64,000 bases of DNA from Sulfurospirillum sp. UCH001 (GCF_001548035.1 NZ_AP014723.1:1-64000); one strand, 5' to 3'. Shown: positions 1 to 11,335, counted from the stretch's first letter. Notes: generated by a model from the sequence alone, not told the origin. Translations and numbers: made by a program.

Positions 1-159
1 TTTTTTATCCTTTATTCACAGGGTTGTTCACGATGTGAATAACTTTTTTCACATTATACACATACCCACTTTAACATATAACTAATAATAGTTTAGATAA
101 AATAAAACAAACTTATTCACATGATATTCACAGGGTGAAGACTTTTTTAAGGAGTATGT
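1..159. other. Putative upstream part of oriC (DnaA-box cluster before dnaA)
   Basis: No gene lies in this AT-rich leader. It holds three exact copies of TTATTCACA: at 12-20 (+), 34-42 (-) and 113-121 (+). Near matches are ATATTCACA at 124-132, TTGTTCACG at 24-32 and TTTTTCACA at 45-53, all with the TTCAC core typical of epsilonproteobacterial DnaA boxes. Clustered boxes directly before dnaA are the usual oriC or dnaA-autoregulation arrangement. That this part acts as an origin is inference. The window may cut the region on its left side. Confidence 0.75.
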
Positions 160-1485
160 TTGTTAGCAGATACTGTCATAGAACTTTTAAAAGAAGAAAT
201 TTCTTCTTTAGAGTATGATCGCTATATTAAACAACTCAAGTTTCATGAAAAAGCCTCTAATTCGGATCAAATGGTCTTTCTTGCTCCCAATATTCTCATT
301 GCAAATTGGGTACGAACAAAATACTCTGATAAAATCGCTCATCTCTTTGAACTGAAAACAGGTAAAAAACCTGAAGTAAAAATTGTTCTCAAAGAGCATC
401 TTAAAACGACTAAAACGAAATCAACTCCTACTGAGATGATTGATGCTATTAAAAGCACAAAAAACACTATTTTAAACCCATCCTACACATTTGACAGCTT
501 TGTTGTAGGAAGTTCAAACCAATACGCTTATACGGCTGCTAAATCTATTGCTGAAAAACCAGGCTTGATGTACAATCCAGTCTTTATTTATGGGCCAACA
601 GGACTTGGTAAAACACACCTTATTCATGCTATTGGTAACTATGTACAAACCAAAGGTAAAATTGTTATTTATGCCACCATTGAACAATTTATGAATGACT
701 TTACGTATAACCTTCGAAACCAATCAATGGATAGATTTAGAGAAAAATACCGTAATTGTGATGTTCTACTGATTGATGATACTCAATTTTTATCCAATAA
801 AATTCAAACACAAGAAGAATTTTTCCATACGTTTAACGAACTTCACTCTGCAGGAAAACAGATTGTTTTAACCTCAGATAAGCCGCCAAAAATGATCAAT
901 GGGCTTGAAGATCGTCTTAAAAGTCGCTTTGAATGGGGTTTGATTGCTGATATCGGCTTACCAGAACTTGAAACTAAAATTGCTATTATTAAAAAGAAAT
1001 GTGAACTTGATGGTATCAATTTAGGCAGCGATATTGTCAATTACATTGCGGCTAATATGGGTGATAATATCCGTGAAATTGAAAGCGCCATCATTAATCT
1101 TAATGCCTATGCATCACTTATGCGTCAAGAAATTACTCTTGATTTTGCTAAAAACGTTATGCGTGAACAGATTAAAGAGCGTCGTGAAAATATTAGCCTT
1201 GAAGATATTATTCAAATCATTGCAAAAGATCTAAATATTAAACCAAGTGAGATTAAATCAACAAAACGTAGCAAAAACATTGTTGAAGCAAGACGTATTG
1301 GTATCTATTTGGCAAGAACACTCACACCAAATTCTATGCCTTCACTTGCAACGTACTTTGGAATGAAAGATCATACAGCCGTTTCACATAATATTAAAAA
1401 AATTAATGAGCTTATTGAAACCAATGAGTCCTTTAAACTCAAAGTTGAAGATTTAAAAAATAAAATTTTAACCAAACAAATGTAA
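160..1485 (+). CDS. dnaA: Chromosomal replication initiator protein DnaA
   Basis: DnaA is the AAA+ initiator that binds DnaA boxes at oriC, melts the origin and loads the replicative helicase. The 441-residue protein has the N-terminal helicase-interaction domain (about 1-80), a short linker, the AAA+ core with Walker A GPTGLGKT at 145-152 and Walker B (LLIDD) near 203-207, and the C-terminal DNA-binding domain with the DHTAVSH signature near 404-410. Length is normal for the family. The start is TTG, chosen because AAGGAG at 149-154 sits 5 bases upstream; the ATG at 156 is in another frame. It heads the dnaA-dnaN-gyrB block and is flanked on both sides by DnaA-box-like sites, so autoregulation is likely. 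Confidence 0.97.
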   Translation: MLADTVIELLKEEISSLEYDRYIKQLKFHEKASNSDQMVFLAPNILIANWVRTKYSDKIAHLFELKTGKKPEVKIVLKEHLKTTKTKSTPTEMIDAIKSTKNTILNPSYTFDSFVVGSSNQYAYTAAKSIAEKPGLMYNPVFIYGPTGLGKTHLIHAIGNYVQTKGKIVIYATIEQFMNDFTYNLRNQSMDRFREKYRNCDVLLIDDTQFLSNKIQTQEEFFHTFNELHSAGKQIVLTSDKPPKMINGLEDRLKSRFEWGLIADIGLPELETKIAIIKKKCELDGINLGSDIVNYIAANMGDNIREIESAIINLNAYASLMRQEITLDFAKNVMREQIKERRENISLEDIIQIIAKDLNIKPSEIKSTKRSKNIVEARRIGIYLARTLTPNSMPSLATYFGMKDHTAVSHNIKKINELIETNESFKLKVEDLKNKILTKQM

Positions 1486-1641
1486 AAAGTTTTGATGATA
1501 AACGTGATGAGATGTGAAAAACTCATATCAAATCTTTCACGCGAATCGTCCCTATTTTGAGGTATAATGTTGATGTTTTCACGAATTCATCTCATTCTAC
1601 TACTTCATCTATTTTAATTAAAATAATAAAAAGGAGACTCT
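1486..1641. other. Putative downstream part of a bipartite oriC (dnaA-dnaN intergenic)
   Basis: This gap has several TTCAC-core, DnaA-box-like motifs: TTTTTCACA on the minus strand at 1513-1521, TCTTTCACG at 1533-1541 and GTTTTCACG at 1575-1583. A strongly AT-rich stretch with TTAATTAAAATAATAA follows near 1615-1630 and could serve as an unwinding element. Bipartite origins, with boxes on both sides of dnaA, are established for Helicobacter pylori and several other Campylobacterota. The origin role here is inferred from that precedent. A dnaN promoter probably also lies here, with a GGTATAATG -10-like motif at 1561-1569. Confidence 0.6.
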
Positions 1642-2709
1642 ATGAAAGTTTCAATTAAAAAAAGCATTTTAGAAAACATGTTACTCAACATTCAACCTTA
1701 TTTAGAAAAAAAAGATTTGAGTCAAATTACATCACATGTTTTACTGATAACAAAAGACGGTCAATTTACGCTTAAAGCAACTGATTATGAAATTGGTCTT
1801 TCTTACCATACTCCTGAAATTAAAATTACCACAGAAGGCGATGCAACAGCTAATGGTAAAAAGCTCTTAGATATTATCAAAAGTTTAAAAGATGATGAAG
1901 TTGTTTTAGAAACAATCAATGATTACCTCTATATCAAACAAAACAGCTCCAAATTTAAGCTTCCAATGCTTAATCCAATGGATTTCCCATTATTTCCAGA
2001 AATTGCAAATAAACCCAAATTTGACATCAATAGCAACACATTAGTTCGTTCTATTAAAAAAATAGCACCTGCTATTGATAGTAACAATCCAAAATTCGAA
2101 CTTAATGGTTCTTTGATCGATATAAAAGATAATAGTATTAATTTGGTTGCAACTGATACTAAACGTCTTGCTATTATGCAAATTGAACAACCAACAGAAC
2201 ATAACTTTACATTGATTATTCCTAAAAAAGCAATCAGTGAAATTCAAAAACTTTTTTTTGATAACATTGAAATTTTTTACGATGAAAATACTCTTATTGC
2301 AAGTTCAGCACATTTTACATTTTATACAAAACTCATTAATGGTAAATTTCCTGATTATGCACGCATTATTCCAAAAAATAAAAATTATCGAATTCTGCTC
2401 AATCGTGAATCTATGGTTGATGCTATTAAACAGATCTCAATTATCTCTCCTGAAATCAAGATCACCTTTAAACCTGAAAAAGTTGTTTTTGAGAGTTTAA
2501 ATGACGATAACATTGAAGCAAAGACAGAGATCGATTTTAAAACAGGTTTAGATAATGACATTTATTTAGCAGTTAATAGTCGGTATATTTTGGATTTTCT
2601 ATCCAATATTGAAAATAGCAATTTTACATTAGGGTTTAATGATAGTGGTCTTCCTTTCACATTAGAAAGCGATAATTTTATGACTATTGTTATGCCTATT
2701 ATGATTTAA
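1642..2709 (+). CDS. dnaN: DNA polymerase III subunit beta (sliding clamp)
   Basis: The beta clamp forms a ring dimer around DNA and tethers polymerase III and other replication and repair enzymes. The 355-residue product is close to the usual length (about 365) and aligns throughout with three repeated clamp domains. It ends in the hydrophobic MPIMI tail, typical of the C-terminus that lines the clamp-binding pocket. The ATG is preceded by AAGGAG at 1632-1637. It sits 156 bases after dnaA and 30 bases before gyrB, so it is probably cotranscribed with gyrB. Nothing looks broken. Confidence 0.97.
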   Translation: MKVSIKKSILENMLLNIQPYLEKKDLSQITSHVLLITKDGQFTLKATDYEIGLSYHTPEIKITTEGDATANGKKLLDIIKSLKDDEVVLETINDYLYIKQNSSKFKLPMLNPMDFPLFPEIANKPKFDINSNTLVRSIKKIAPAIDSNNPKFELNGSLIDIKDNSINLVATDTKRLAIMQIEQPTEHNFTLIIPKKAISEIQKLFFDNIEIFYDENTLIASSAHFTFYTKLINGKFPDYARIIPKNKNYRILLNRESMVDAIKQISIISPEIKITFKPEKVVFESLNDDNIEAKTEIDFKTGLDNDIYLAVNSRYILDFLSNIENSNFTLGFNDSGLPFTLESDNFMTIVMPIMI

Positions 2710-2724
2710 TACAGAAGATAATAA

Positions 2725-5051
<2,327 letters not shown>

Positions 5052-5052
<1 letters not shown>

Positions 5053-6467
5053 TGCTCTATTCTGAGATAAAGGAGAGAGAAAATCGATTTAAAATAGCTC
5101 TTAAAATCGCTTTTCCACTCCTGCTTCTCATAGGCATTTTTTTCTACTCATTTCAGCTTTTTTCACACACTTCGGTTAATTTTTTTCTTCTTATTTTACT
5201 GATTCCTATTTATGTGTACTATACGGTTTATTTGATCTATCATGGTTTTCAAACAACTCTGATTGATCCTATAACAAAAACATTCACAAGAGCCGAAATT
5301 CTTACTAAAATTGAAAAAATAAGCGACCCAGAAAATACAACAATTATTTTTTTACACATCAACAATTTTAGTGATATTAATGAGCGTTATGGCATTAACA
5401 ATGGTGATTTGGTCTTAAATCAATTTATTCAAAAGTTAGAGTTTTTTTTACGTGAACATCGTTTTAAAAATATTCCTATTGGTCGTTATAGCAGTGATAG
5501 TTTTCTTTTATTTATTAAACATCCAAGTCGAGAACTCAAACATCTTTTAACAGTTTTTACAAAAAGTGTCCAAAATGTTGGAATTTCCAATATTGAAGTT
5601 AAAGTTGCTTTTTCTCTTTTAAGTGCTGCCTATGATACTGATGCAAATAACCTTATTGAACGACTTTTAATGATGATTGAAGAGCAAAAAAAGAGTGAAG
5701 AGACAACACCCAATATTAAATTGAATCAGTTTAAAACCATTATCTATGAAGTGATACAACACCATAAACTTTTCTTTAAATATCAACCATCTCTATCACT
5801 TCAAAAAGAAAAAATAACAATATTAGAAGTTTTAACACGTATGGAGTCACAAACCTATGGAACACTCTCAAAACAGCAAATTCAGCGTATTGTGAATCAT
5901 ACAGGGCATGAAAGAGAGTTTGATGAAAAGGTTTTTGAACTTTTACTCAAAGAAATTATACCACTTATGGAAAAAGAGATACTTTTTAGTATTGAAATAT
6001 CTCCAGTGACGCTTCGAAATTTAAATTTCAAACGGTATCTTTTAACGCTTTTTGAACGTCAAAAGATTTCACCTCATCGTTTTATATTGGAAATTACAGA
6101 GAAAAAAAGTTATGAAAATATGCATCGTTTTAGAGAAATCATTGAAAGTTATCAAGAGGTTGGATTTAAGATAGCCTTGGGCAACTTTGGTGGAAATAAT
6201 TGTGGTTTTGAATACCTCAAATATTTACCGATAAATTTAGTAAAATTTGATATTGAATTTACTAAAAAAATTGATGATTCAAGGTATCAGCACCTTCTTG
6301 GTCATTACATCAAACTTATCCAAATGCTTCATATTCAAAGTATGGTAAAATTCGTAGATAAAGAGGCTCTTTTACATAAAATAAAAGAGTTTAAACCTGA
6401 TTTTATACAAGGGTTTTGCATTTCAAAACCTAAAAATTTAGAACAAATACTAGGAGAAATTAAATGA
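5052..6467 (+). CDS. Membrane protein with degenerate GGDEF and EAL domains
   Basis: Two hydrophobic segments (about residues 17-35 and 43-63) anchor the protein in the inner membrane. A GGDEF-like domain (about 70-215) and an EAL-like domain (about 230-471) follow. Both lack catalytic signatures. The GGDEF motif position reads GRYSSDSF (144-151). EAL reads EVL (259-261). The DDFG metal-binding motif reads GNFG (377-380), and the second conserved lysine-acid region reads KFDIEF (398-403). It is therefore probably not a working diguanylate cyclase or phosphodiesterase; it may bind nucleotide or a protein partner. The start overlaps the gyrB stop (TAATG) and its stop overlaps queF (ATGA), so it is embedded in the gyrB operon. 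The fold assignment is firm; the role is unknown. Confidence 0.85.
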
Positions 6468-6859
6468 AATACGGTGAACAAATTATTAAAGAATTTGATG
6501 TTGAAAAAGATTTAGAAATTTGGCCAAATCAGCATAAAAAAAATTATGTGATTAAACTCACATTACCAGAGTTTTGTTGCCTTTGCCCACGAAGTGGTTA
6601 TCCTGATTTTGCAACAATTTATATTGATTATATTCCTGATGAACTTGTTGTAGAACTTAAAGCTATCAAACTTTACATCAATAGCTTTATGAACCGTAAC
6701 ATCAGCCATGAAAACAGTGCCAATGAAATTTATGACCTACTCGATCGTAAACTCAAGCCAAAATGGCTTAAAGTAGTCGCTGATTTTAACCCAAGAGGTA
6801 ATGTGCATACAGTTATTGAAATTGACTCCAAAATGGTTAGAAATGAGAGCTTATGCTAA
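6464..6859 (+). CDS. queF: NADPH-dependent 7-cyano-7-deazaguanine reductase (preQ0 reductase)
   Basis: QueF reduces the nitrile of preQ0 to preQ1, the last free-base step before queuosine is inserted into tRNA. The 131-residue size fits the short (YkvM-type) unimodular subfamily. The catalytic segment PEFCCLCPRSGYPDF (about 31-45) carries the nucleophilic cysteine and the QueF motif region, and the KLYINSFMNRNISHE stretch (about 69-83) is characteristic of the family. The start overlaps the stop of the preceding gene (ATGA), and seven bases overlap the next gene, so translation is coupled through the operon. No other queuosine gene is in the window. Confidence 0.95.
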   Translation: MKYGEQIIKEFDVEKDLEIWPNQHKKNYVIKLTLPEFCCLCPRSGYPDFATIYIDYIPDELVVELKAIKLYINSFMNRNISHENSANEIYDLLDRKLKPKWLKVVADFNPRGNVHTVIEIDSKMVRNESLC

Positions 6860-8064
6860 ATCCAAAACTCATTGAGCAGTTCTTTGGAGCTGCTTCTATT
6901 CAGCGTTGGAATGATTATCCGCGTATGGTGGAACTGGTAGAACTCGACAAACAAGCGCATAAATTCATTATTGCTTATTTTATTGCAAAGATGGAGTCAA
7001 AAGAGAATATTGATATGCGCTCTTTGATTGAAGCAGGTATTTTTGAATTTCTACGTCGTGTTGTTGTCACCGATATTCGCCCTGATGTTTTTCGTAAAGC
7101 ACTTCAAAAAAAAGAGAAAGAGATCAATACATGGGTACTCTCTCAACTCTATGATTCTTTAAGTGATATCGAAAATGGAGCGTTTTATAAGCGTTTCGAA
7201 ATGTACATTAGCGATAGTTCTATGTATAAAAAAGAGCGATTTATTCTCAAAGCAGCTTCATATATGGCAACACGCTGGGAATTTTCGATAGTCTATCAAA
7301 CCAGCCAATTTTTAAACAATATTGATCGTGTCAAAGAGGCAGTGGAAGAAGAAATAGAAGACTATTATGAACTTATAAGCGTTCGTAAAATGGCTATGAA
7401 TAAAAAAATCTCTAAAATTATAGACCTCAGTGGACGACTTCGTTTTCAAAAACGTTGGGCACAAACACCTAGAATTCCAGAAACTTCTGTATTAGGGCAT
7501 ATGCTCATTGTAGCAATTTTGGGCTATTTTTATTCTCTCTCAGCAAAAGCATGCGACCAACGATTGGTCAATAACTTCTTTTGTGCACTTTTTCATGATT
7601 TTCCAGAAGCGCTAACAAGAGACATTATCTCTCCAGTCAAGTATTCTGTAAGTGGGCTTGATGATATTATCAGTGAATTTGAAATTAAGATGATTGAAGA
7701 AGAGATACTTCCTTACCTTCCGGAGGGACTTATAAAAGAGTTTAAATATTTACTTGGATTGTATGGCGATAATCAAAAAAATGAGTTTATGAACCGTATT
7801 TTTGAGCATGAAATTACAGCAGTTGAAGATCTGTCTCACTACAACGAGAATAAATTTAATGCCATTGATGGAAAAGCGCTTAAAAATTGTGATAACTTGG
7901 CTGCATTTATTGAAGCGACACTTTCTATTTCACACGGTGTAAAGTCTAAAGAGCTCACACAAGGTAAAGAGCATATACGTCATAAGCTAAAAGAAAAAGG
8001 GAAAATGGGTAATGCTGATTTTTATGAATTGGCATTGGAAATTGAAAATTATTTTGGAGTATGA
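6853..8064 (+). CDS. HD-domain protein, YfbR-like hydrolase candidate
   Basis: A 403-residue cytosolic protein carrying an HD-type metal-dependent hydrolase domain. The visible ligand set is H216 (VLGHML), H248-D249 (LFHDFPEALTRD) and a late aspartate near D347 (NCDNLAAF). The spacing and the FHDFPEALTRD sequence resemble the YfbR/HD3 group of 5'-deoxynucleotidases, but the protein is about twice the size of YfbR. The first 200 residues look like a separate helical domain that includes H36. It overlaps queF by seven bases and ends the gyrB-started gene run. The substrate is unknown; nucleotide phosphohydrolase activity is an inference from the motif. Confidence 0.8.
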   Translation: MLNPKLIEQFFGAASIQRWNDYPRMVELVELDKQAHKFIIAYFIAKMESKENIDMRSLIEAGIFEFLRRVVVTDIRPDVFRKALQKKEKEINTWVLSQLYDSLSDIENGAFYKRFEMYISDSSMYKKERFILKAASYMATRWEFSIVYQTSQFLNNIDRVKEAVEEEIEDYYELISVRKMAMNKKISKIIDLSGRLRFQKRWAQTPRIPETSVLGHMLIVAILGYFYSLSAKACDQRLVNNFFCALFHDFPEALTRDIISPVKYSVSGLDDIISEFEIKMIEEEILPYLPEGLIKEFKYLLGLYGDNQKNEFMNRIFEHEITAVEDLSHYNENKFNAIDGKALKNCDNLAAFIEATLSISHGVKSKELTQGKEHIRHKLKEKGKMGNADFYELALEIENYFGV

Positions 8065-8071
8065 ACGTAGA

Positions 8072-8200
8072 GGTAAAAAAACCCTCTCCCAGATGACTGC
8101 GGCACACACCTAAAAAAAGTGCTCTGCTGTGTTCCCACCCTGAAGCTTTGCTCTTAAAAGACATTGCACAGGTCTAGAAGAAGGCGAAGCGTATTTTACC
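8072..8200 (-). ncRNA. ffs: Signal recognition particle RNA (4.5S, bacterial small SRP)
   Basis: Read on the minus strand, bases 8142 to 8124 give CAGG-GUG-GGAA-CAC-AGCAG. This is exactly the conserved domain IV of SRP RNA: a GGAA tetraloop on a 3-bp stem bounded by the CAGG/AGCAG symmetric loop that binds Ffh. The ends pair as GGTAAAA (8200-8194) with TTTTACC (8078-8072), closing a hairpin of about 129 nt, and the 3' arm contains GTGTGCCG and CTGGGAG as in other small SRP RNAs. It lies antisense between two plus-strand genes. The exact ends are inferred from the terminal pairing. The RNA has no Alu domain, as expected for this phylum. Confidence 0.85.
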
Positions 8201-8222
8201 CAAAAATTCTTAAACAAAAGAA

Positions 8223-8303
8223 TTATTCTGCCTCTTCGAGGCAAGCTTTAGTGCCCCAGCGGCTAGCGTAGTCTTTTGAGCTTTGCTTGAAAGACGAGAA
8301 TAA
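8223..8303. other. Multi-hairpin structured element between ffs and ung
   Basis: A closing helix TTATTCT (8223-8229) / AGAATAA (8297-8303) encloses two clear hairpins: GCCTCTTCGAGGC (8230-8242) and GTCTTT...AAAGAC (8271-8276 with 8290-8295). A weaker central GCT/AGC arm lies at 8244-8268. The layout is a closed multi-branch junction on either strand. It would fall in the ung 5' leader (plus) or just upstream of the SRP RNA promoter (minus). It does not fit a tRNA (no T-arm signature) or a riboswitch known to me. The function is unknown. Confidence 0.45.
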
Positions 8304-8320
8304 AGATAATGAGGACATTT

Positions 8321-8995
8321 ATGGTTGATCCAAAAATTGAAGAGAGTTGGAAAAGTGTTTTAAAAGAAGAGTTTCAAAAGCCCTATTTTGAGAGTTTAAA
8401 AAGTTTTTTAGTTGAAGAAAAAAAACATCATACAATCTATCCAAGTGGAACAAATATCTTTGCTGCATTTGATAATACACCTTTTGACAAGGTTGAAGTA
8501 GTTATTTTAGGACAAGACCCTTATCATGGAGCAGGACAAGCACATGGACTTTCTTTTTCCGTACAAGATGGCGTGCCTCATCCACCCTCTTTGCAAAATA
8601 TTTTTAAAGAACTACGCGATGATTTAGGGTGTGCTATTCCGCAAAGTGGGAACTTAACAGCATGGGCAAAACAAGGCGTTTTTTTACTCAACACAGTTTT
8701 AACGGTACGCTCTAGCGAAGCAAATTCTCACCGTGGACAAGGATGGGAAAATTTCACAGATGCTGTCATTAAACTTTTAAGTAGCCAAAAAGAGCATTTG
8801 GTATTCATTCTTTGGGGAAGTCCTGCTGGAGCAAAAGCATCATTAATTGATAGCAAAAAACACCTTATTTTACGTGCTCCTCATCCCTCTCCTCTCTCCT
8901 CATATCGTGGATTTTTTGGATCTAAACCTTTTTCAAAAAGCAATCATTATTTAATCAACAATGGTAAAAAACCTATTGAGTGGTGTTTGGCTTGA
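8321..8995 (+). CDS. ung: Uracil-DNA glycosylase (family 1)
   Basis: Ung removes uracil from DNA by cleaving the N-glycosidic bond, starting base-excision repair. The 224-residue protein carries the water-activating motif GQDPYHG near residues 61-67, the uracil-binding SFSV segment, and the C-terminal HPSPLSSYRGFFG motif with the catalytic histidine. Length matches E. coli Ung. The start chosen is ATG 8321 with GAGGA at 8311-8315; the earlier in-frame ATG at 8309 lies before that site and would add four residues (MRTF). The stop overlaps the start of mutY, so two base-excision repair enzymes are translationally coupled. Confidence 0.96.
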   Translation: MVDPKIEESWKSVLKEEFQKPYFESLKSFLVEEKKHHTIYPSGTNIFAAFDNTPFDKVEVVILGQDPYHGAGQAHGLSFSVQDGVPHPPSLQNIFKELRDDLGCAIPQSGNLTAWAKQGVFLLNTVLTVRSSEANSHRGQGWENFTDAVIKLLSSQKEHLVFILWGSPAGAKASLIDSKKHLILRAPHPSPLSSYRGFFGSKPFSKSNHYLINNGKKPIEWCLA

Positions 8996-9957
8996 ATGTA
9001 AAAGAGGCTATTTATGAGTGGTATATAAAAAATGGTCGTCATGATCTTCCATGGCGACAAACTGATGATGCCTATAAAATCTATCTCAGTGAAATCATGC
9101 TACAACAAACACAGGTTAAAACGGTTTTAGAACGCTTTTACTTTCCCTTTTTAGAACGCTTTCCAACGCTTAAAAATGTTGCTGTTGCACCCTTGGATGA
9201 TGTGTTAAAGATGTGGGAAGGATTGGGCTATTACACCCGAGCTAAAAACCTTCATCATACTGCCATAACATGCAATGGCATTTTGCCAAAACGACCAGAG
9301 GAACTAGGTGGACTTAAAGGCATAGGGAAAAGCACCGCACACGCTATTTGTGCATTTGCTTACCATCAGCCGTTGCCGATTCTTGATGCAAATGTAAAGC
9401 GTATTTTATGTCGCTACTATGCGCTTCAGACAAAAGATGAAAAAATTCTTTGGGAAAAAGCGTGGAAACTTCTTAATACACAACATCCTTATGAGCATAA
9501 TCAAGCAATGATGGATATAGGCTCACTTATTTGTACTCCCAAAAACCCTCACTGTTTAGAGTGTCCACTGCATATCTCATGTAAAGGGAAAGAAGAACCT
9601 GAAAGGTATCCACTCAAAGTAAAGAAAGCATCAATTCCTACAAAACAGCGTTTTGCTTTAGTGATTATGCAAGAGGGAAAGTTAGGGCTTATCCAGCGTA
9701 AAGAGAAGTTACTGCATGGACTTTGGGGTTTTGTCCAGGTCGATGTTTGTCCAAGTAATGCCAACTATTTAGGGAGAGTTTCTCATACGTATAGCCATTT
9801 TAAACTGGAGCTAGATGTTCTTATTCTTAATGAATCTACAGAAAAAGTAGATGGTTATTTTACAAATGAAGAAATAACACAACTTGCCCTTTCCACTGTA
9901 GATAAGAAGATTTTAGCTTTGTGTTCCATGATGGGGAATATACCCCCTACTTCCTAA
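8992..9957 (+). CDS. mutY: A/G-specific adenine DNA glycosylase MutY
   Basis: MutY excises adenine mispaired with 8-oxoguanine. Visible features are the catalytic glutamate in SEIMLQQTQ, the helix-hairpin-helix GGLKGIGKSTAHAI followed by the catalytic aspartate in ILDANVKR, the [4Fe-4S] cysteines (C-x6-C-x2-C-x5-C: CTPKNPHCLECPLHISC), and a C-terminal NUDIX-like 8-oxoG recognition domain. The start is uncertain: TTG 8992 overlaps the ung stop (TTGA) and gives 321 residues, while an in-frame GTG at 8980 would add four. Its 3' end overlaps the convergent MFS gene by 45 bases. Confidence 0.94.
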   Translation: MNVKEAIYEWYIKNGRHDLPWRQTDDAYKIYLSEIMLQQTQVKTVLERFYFPFLERFPTLKNVAVAPLDDVLKMWEGLGYYTRAKNLHHTAITCNGILPKRPEELGGLKGIGKSTAHAICAFAYHQPLPILDANVKRILCRYYALQTKDEKILWEKAWKLLNTQHPYEHNQAMMDIGSLICTPKNPHCLECPLHISCKGKEEPERYPLKVKKASIPTKQRFALVIMQEGKLGLIQRKEKLLHGLWGFVQVDVCPSNANYLGRVSHTYSHFKLELDVLILNESTEKVDGYFTNEEITQLALSTVDKKILALCSMMGNIPPTS

Positions 9958-11097
9958 CAATAAAAGAAGTGTTCCACAAAGACTTACAACCATCATAACA
10001 CCCGTAATAGGTAAAAGAGTACTATCATGCATTGAGCTTGCGACAAAGCCCATAAATGCGCCTACACTGTACTGCAAAACTCCAACAATTGCATTGGCAG
10101 AAGCGCTAATAGTTGGAAAAAATTCTAGCGTTAAAGAGATGGCATTTGAAAAGATGAAACCTAGTGTCCCAATATAGAAAGAAATCAGTGGAAAGAGAAG
10201 ATAAAGATTGCCATCTTGAAAGACAAATAATAAAACACCAAGAATAGATTGCGTGGTCATACCAAAACGGAGCAAAACAAGTGGCTCATTTCGTTTTACA
10301 AGCCATGCATTAAGCCGCCCACACGCCATAAGTATCATCACGCTTACGCCAAAAAAGAGTGCAAATTTTCCAGCGCTCAGATGAAAATGCTCCATGTATA
10401 TAAATGATGAAGAGGTGATGTAGGTGTACATTCCTGATGTACATAAAATTTGCGAAATAATAAAAACCATTGCTTGTTTATGAGTAAGAACATTTTTATA
10501 GTTTTGAATAGGCGTAATTTTGCTGCGTTTTTGTTTAACAGGTGGAAATCTAAAAAGGTAAAAACCCAGTGCAAACAGCGTATAAATTCCTAAGAGAATG
10601 AAAATAATTTCCCACTCAAAAAATTTAAGGACTAAAGAACCAAGTGTAGGTGCCAGAAGTGGAGCCATGAGCATAACCATGGCTATCAGTGAAAAGATGC
10701 GAGCACTCTCTTTACCATCAAACATATCACGAACGGTTGCTGAAACATTGACGGTTGCAATGCCTCCACCAAAGGATTGAAGGGCTCTTAATATCCAAAA
10801 TGTTTCAACTTGAGGCGTAATGGAGAGTAAAAAACTACTGAGTCCAAAGACAATAAGACCAATAATAACCATAGGGCGTCTGCCATAAGCATCAGATATA
10901 GGGCCGCCAAAAAGCTGCCCCATTGCCATACCAAAAAAATAGATACTAAGACTAAATTCTATATTAGGAATACTTGTATGTAATTCTGTTGCTATAGCAG
11001 GAAATGCGGGTAAATACATATCAATTGCCAAAGGTGTAATAGCTGAAAGTGCAGCAAGTGTTAAAACGATTTGGCGTTCAGTGAGTGTGTGGGACAT
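9913..11097 (-). CDS. Bcr/CflA-family MFS drug exporter
   Basis: A 394-residue inner-membrane protein of the major facilitator superfamily with about 12 hydrophobic segments. It carries the first-loop motif GGPISDAYGRRP (about residues 65-76), which is typical of proton-driven drug antiporters. The N-terminal sequence (LTERQIVLTLAALSAITPLAIDMYLPAFP) matches the Bcr/CflA subfamily, exporters of bicyclomycin, sulfonamides, chloramphenicol or other small molecules. The gene is transcribed toward mutY and overlaps its end by 45 bases. The substrate cannot be told from the sequence. It is divergent from the DASS transporter gene with a 238-base intergenic gap. Confidence 0.9.
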   Translation of the reverse strand: MSHTLTERQIVLTLAALSAITPLAIDMYLPAFPAIATELHTSIPNIEFSLSIYFFGMAMGQLFGGPISDAYGRRPMVIIGLIVFGLSSFLLSITPQVETFWILRALQSFGGGIATVNVSATVRDMFDGKESARIFSLIAMVMLMAPLLAPTLGSLVLKFFEWEIIFILLGIYTLFALGFYLFRFPPVKQKRSKITPIQNYKNVLTHKQAMVFIISQILCTSGMYTYITSSSFIYMEHFHLSAGKFALFFGVSVMILMACGRLNAWLVKRNEPLVLLRFGMTTQSILGVLLFVFQDGNLYLLFPLISFYIGTLGFIFSNAISLTLEFFPTISASANAIVGVLQYSVGAFMGFVASSMHDSTLLPITGVMMVVSLCGTLLLLLGSRGYIPHHGTQS

Positions 11098-11262
11098 TAA
11101 AAATTCTCGTTAGTTAAAGTAATGTGATTATAGGAAAATAGTTTAAACCCTGTGTTAATAGCAGATAAATGCTGTTTCGAAACAGACTAAAAGTTAGTAT
11201 TTTGAATAAATTCAGTATTAATAGATGTTTAAGTAGATAAAACTTAGAATATTTAATAAGTG

Positions 11263-11278
11263 ATATGTGATAACATAT
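11263..11278. promoter_or_regulatory. Palindrome upstream of the DASS transporter
   Basis: ATATGT-GATA-ACATAT forms a perfect 6+6 inverted repeat about 58 bases before the transporter start. It contains TGTGATA (11266-11272), the half-site that also builds the palindrome upstream of ttdA. This suggests one regulator, most likely the GntR/FCD protein encoded downstream. The binding role is inference. Confidence 0.45.
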
Positions 11279-11335
11279 TAAATATTATATAGAGGTTGTT
11301 AATGTATTGAGTTAAATTATGAAAGGGAGGTTTTG

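Noticed and set aside
8223-8303. tRNA or known riboswitch
   Set aside because: The closing 7-bp helix suggested a tRNA, but there is no D-arm or TTCRANY T-arm and no anticodon arm. No riboswitch consensus I know fits.
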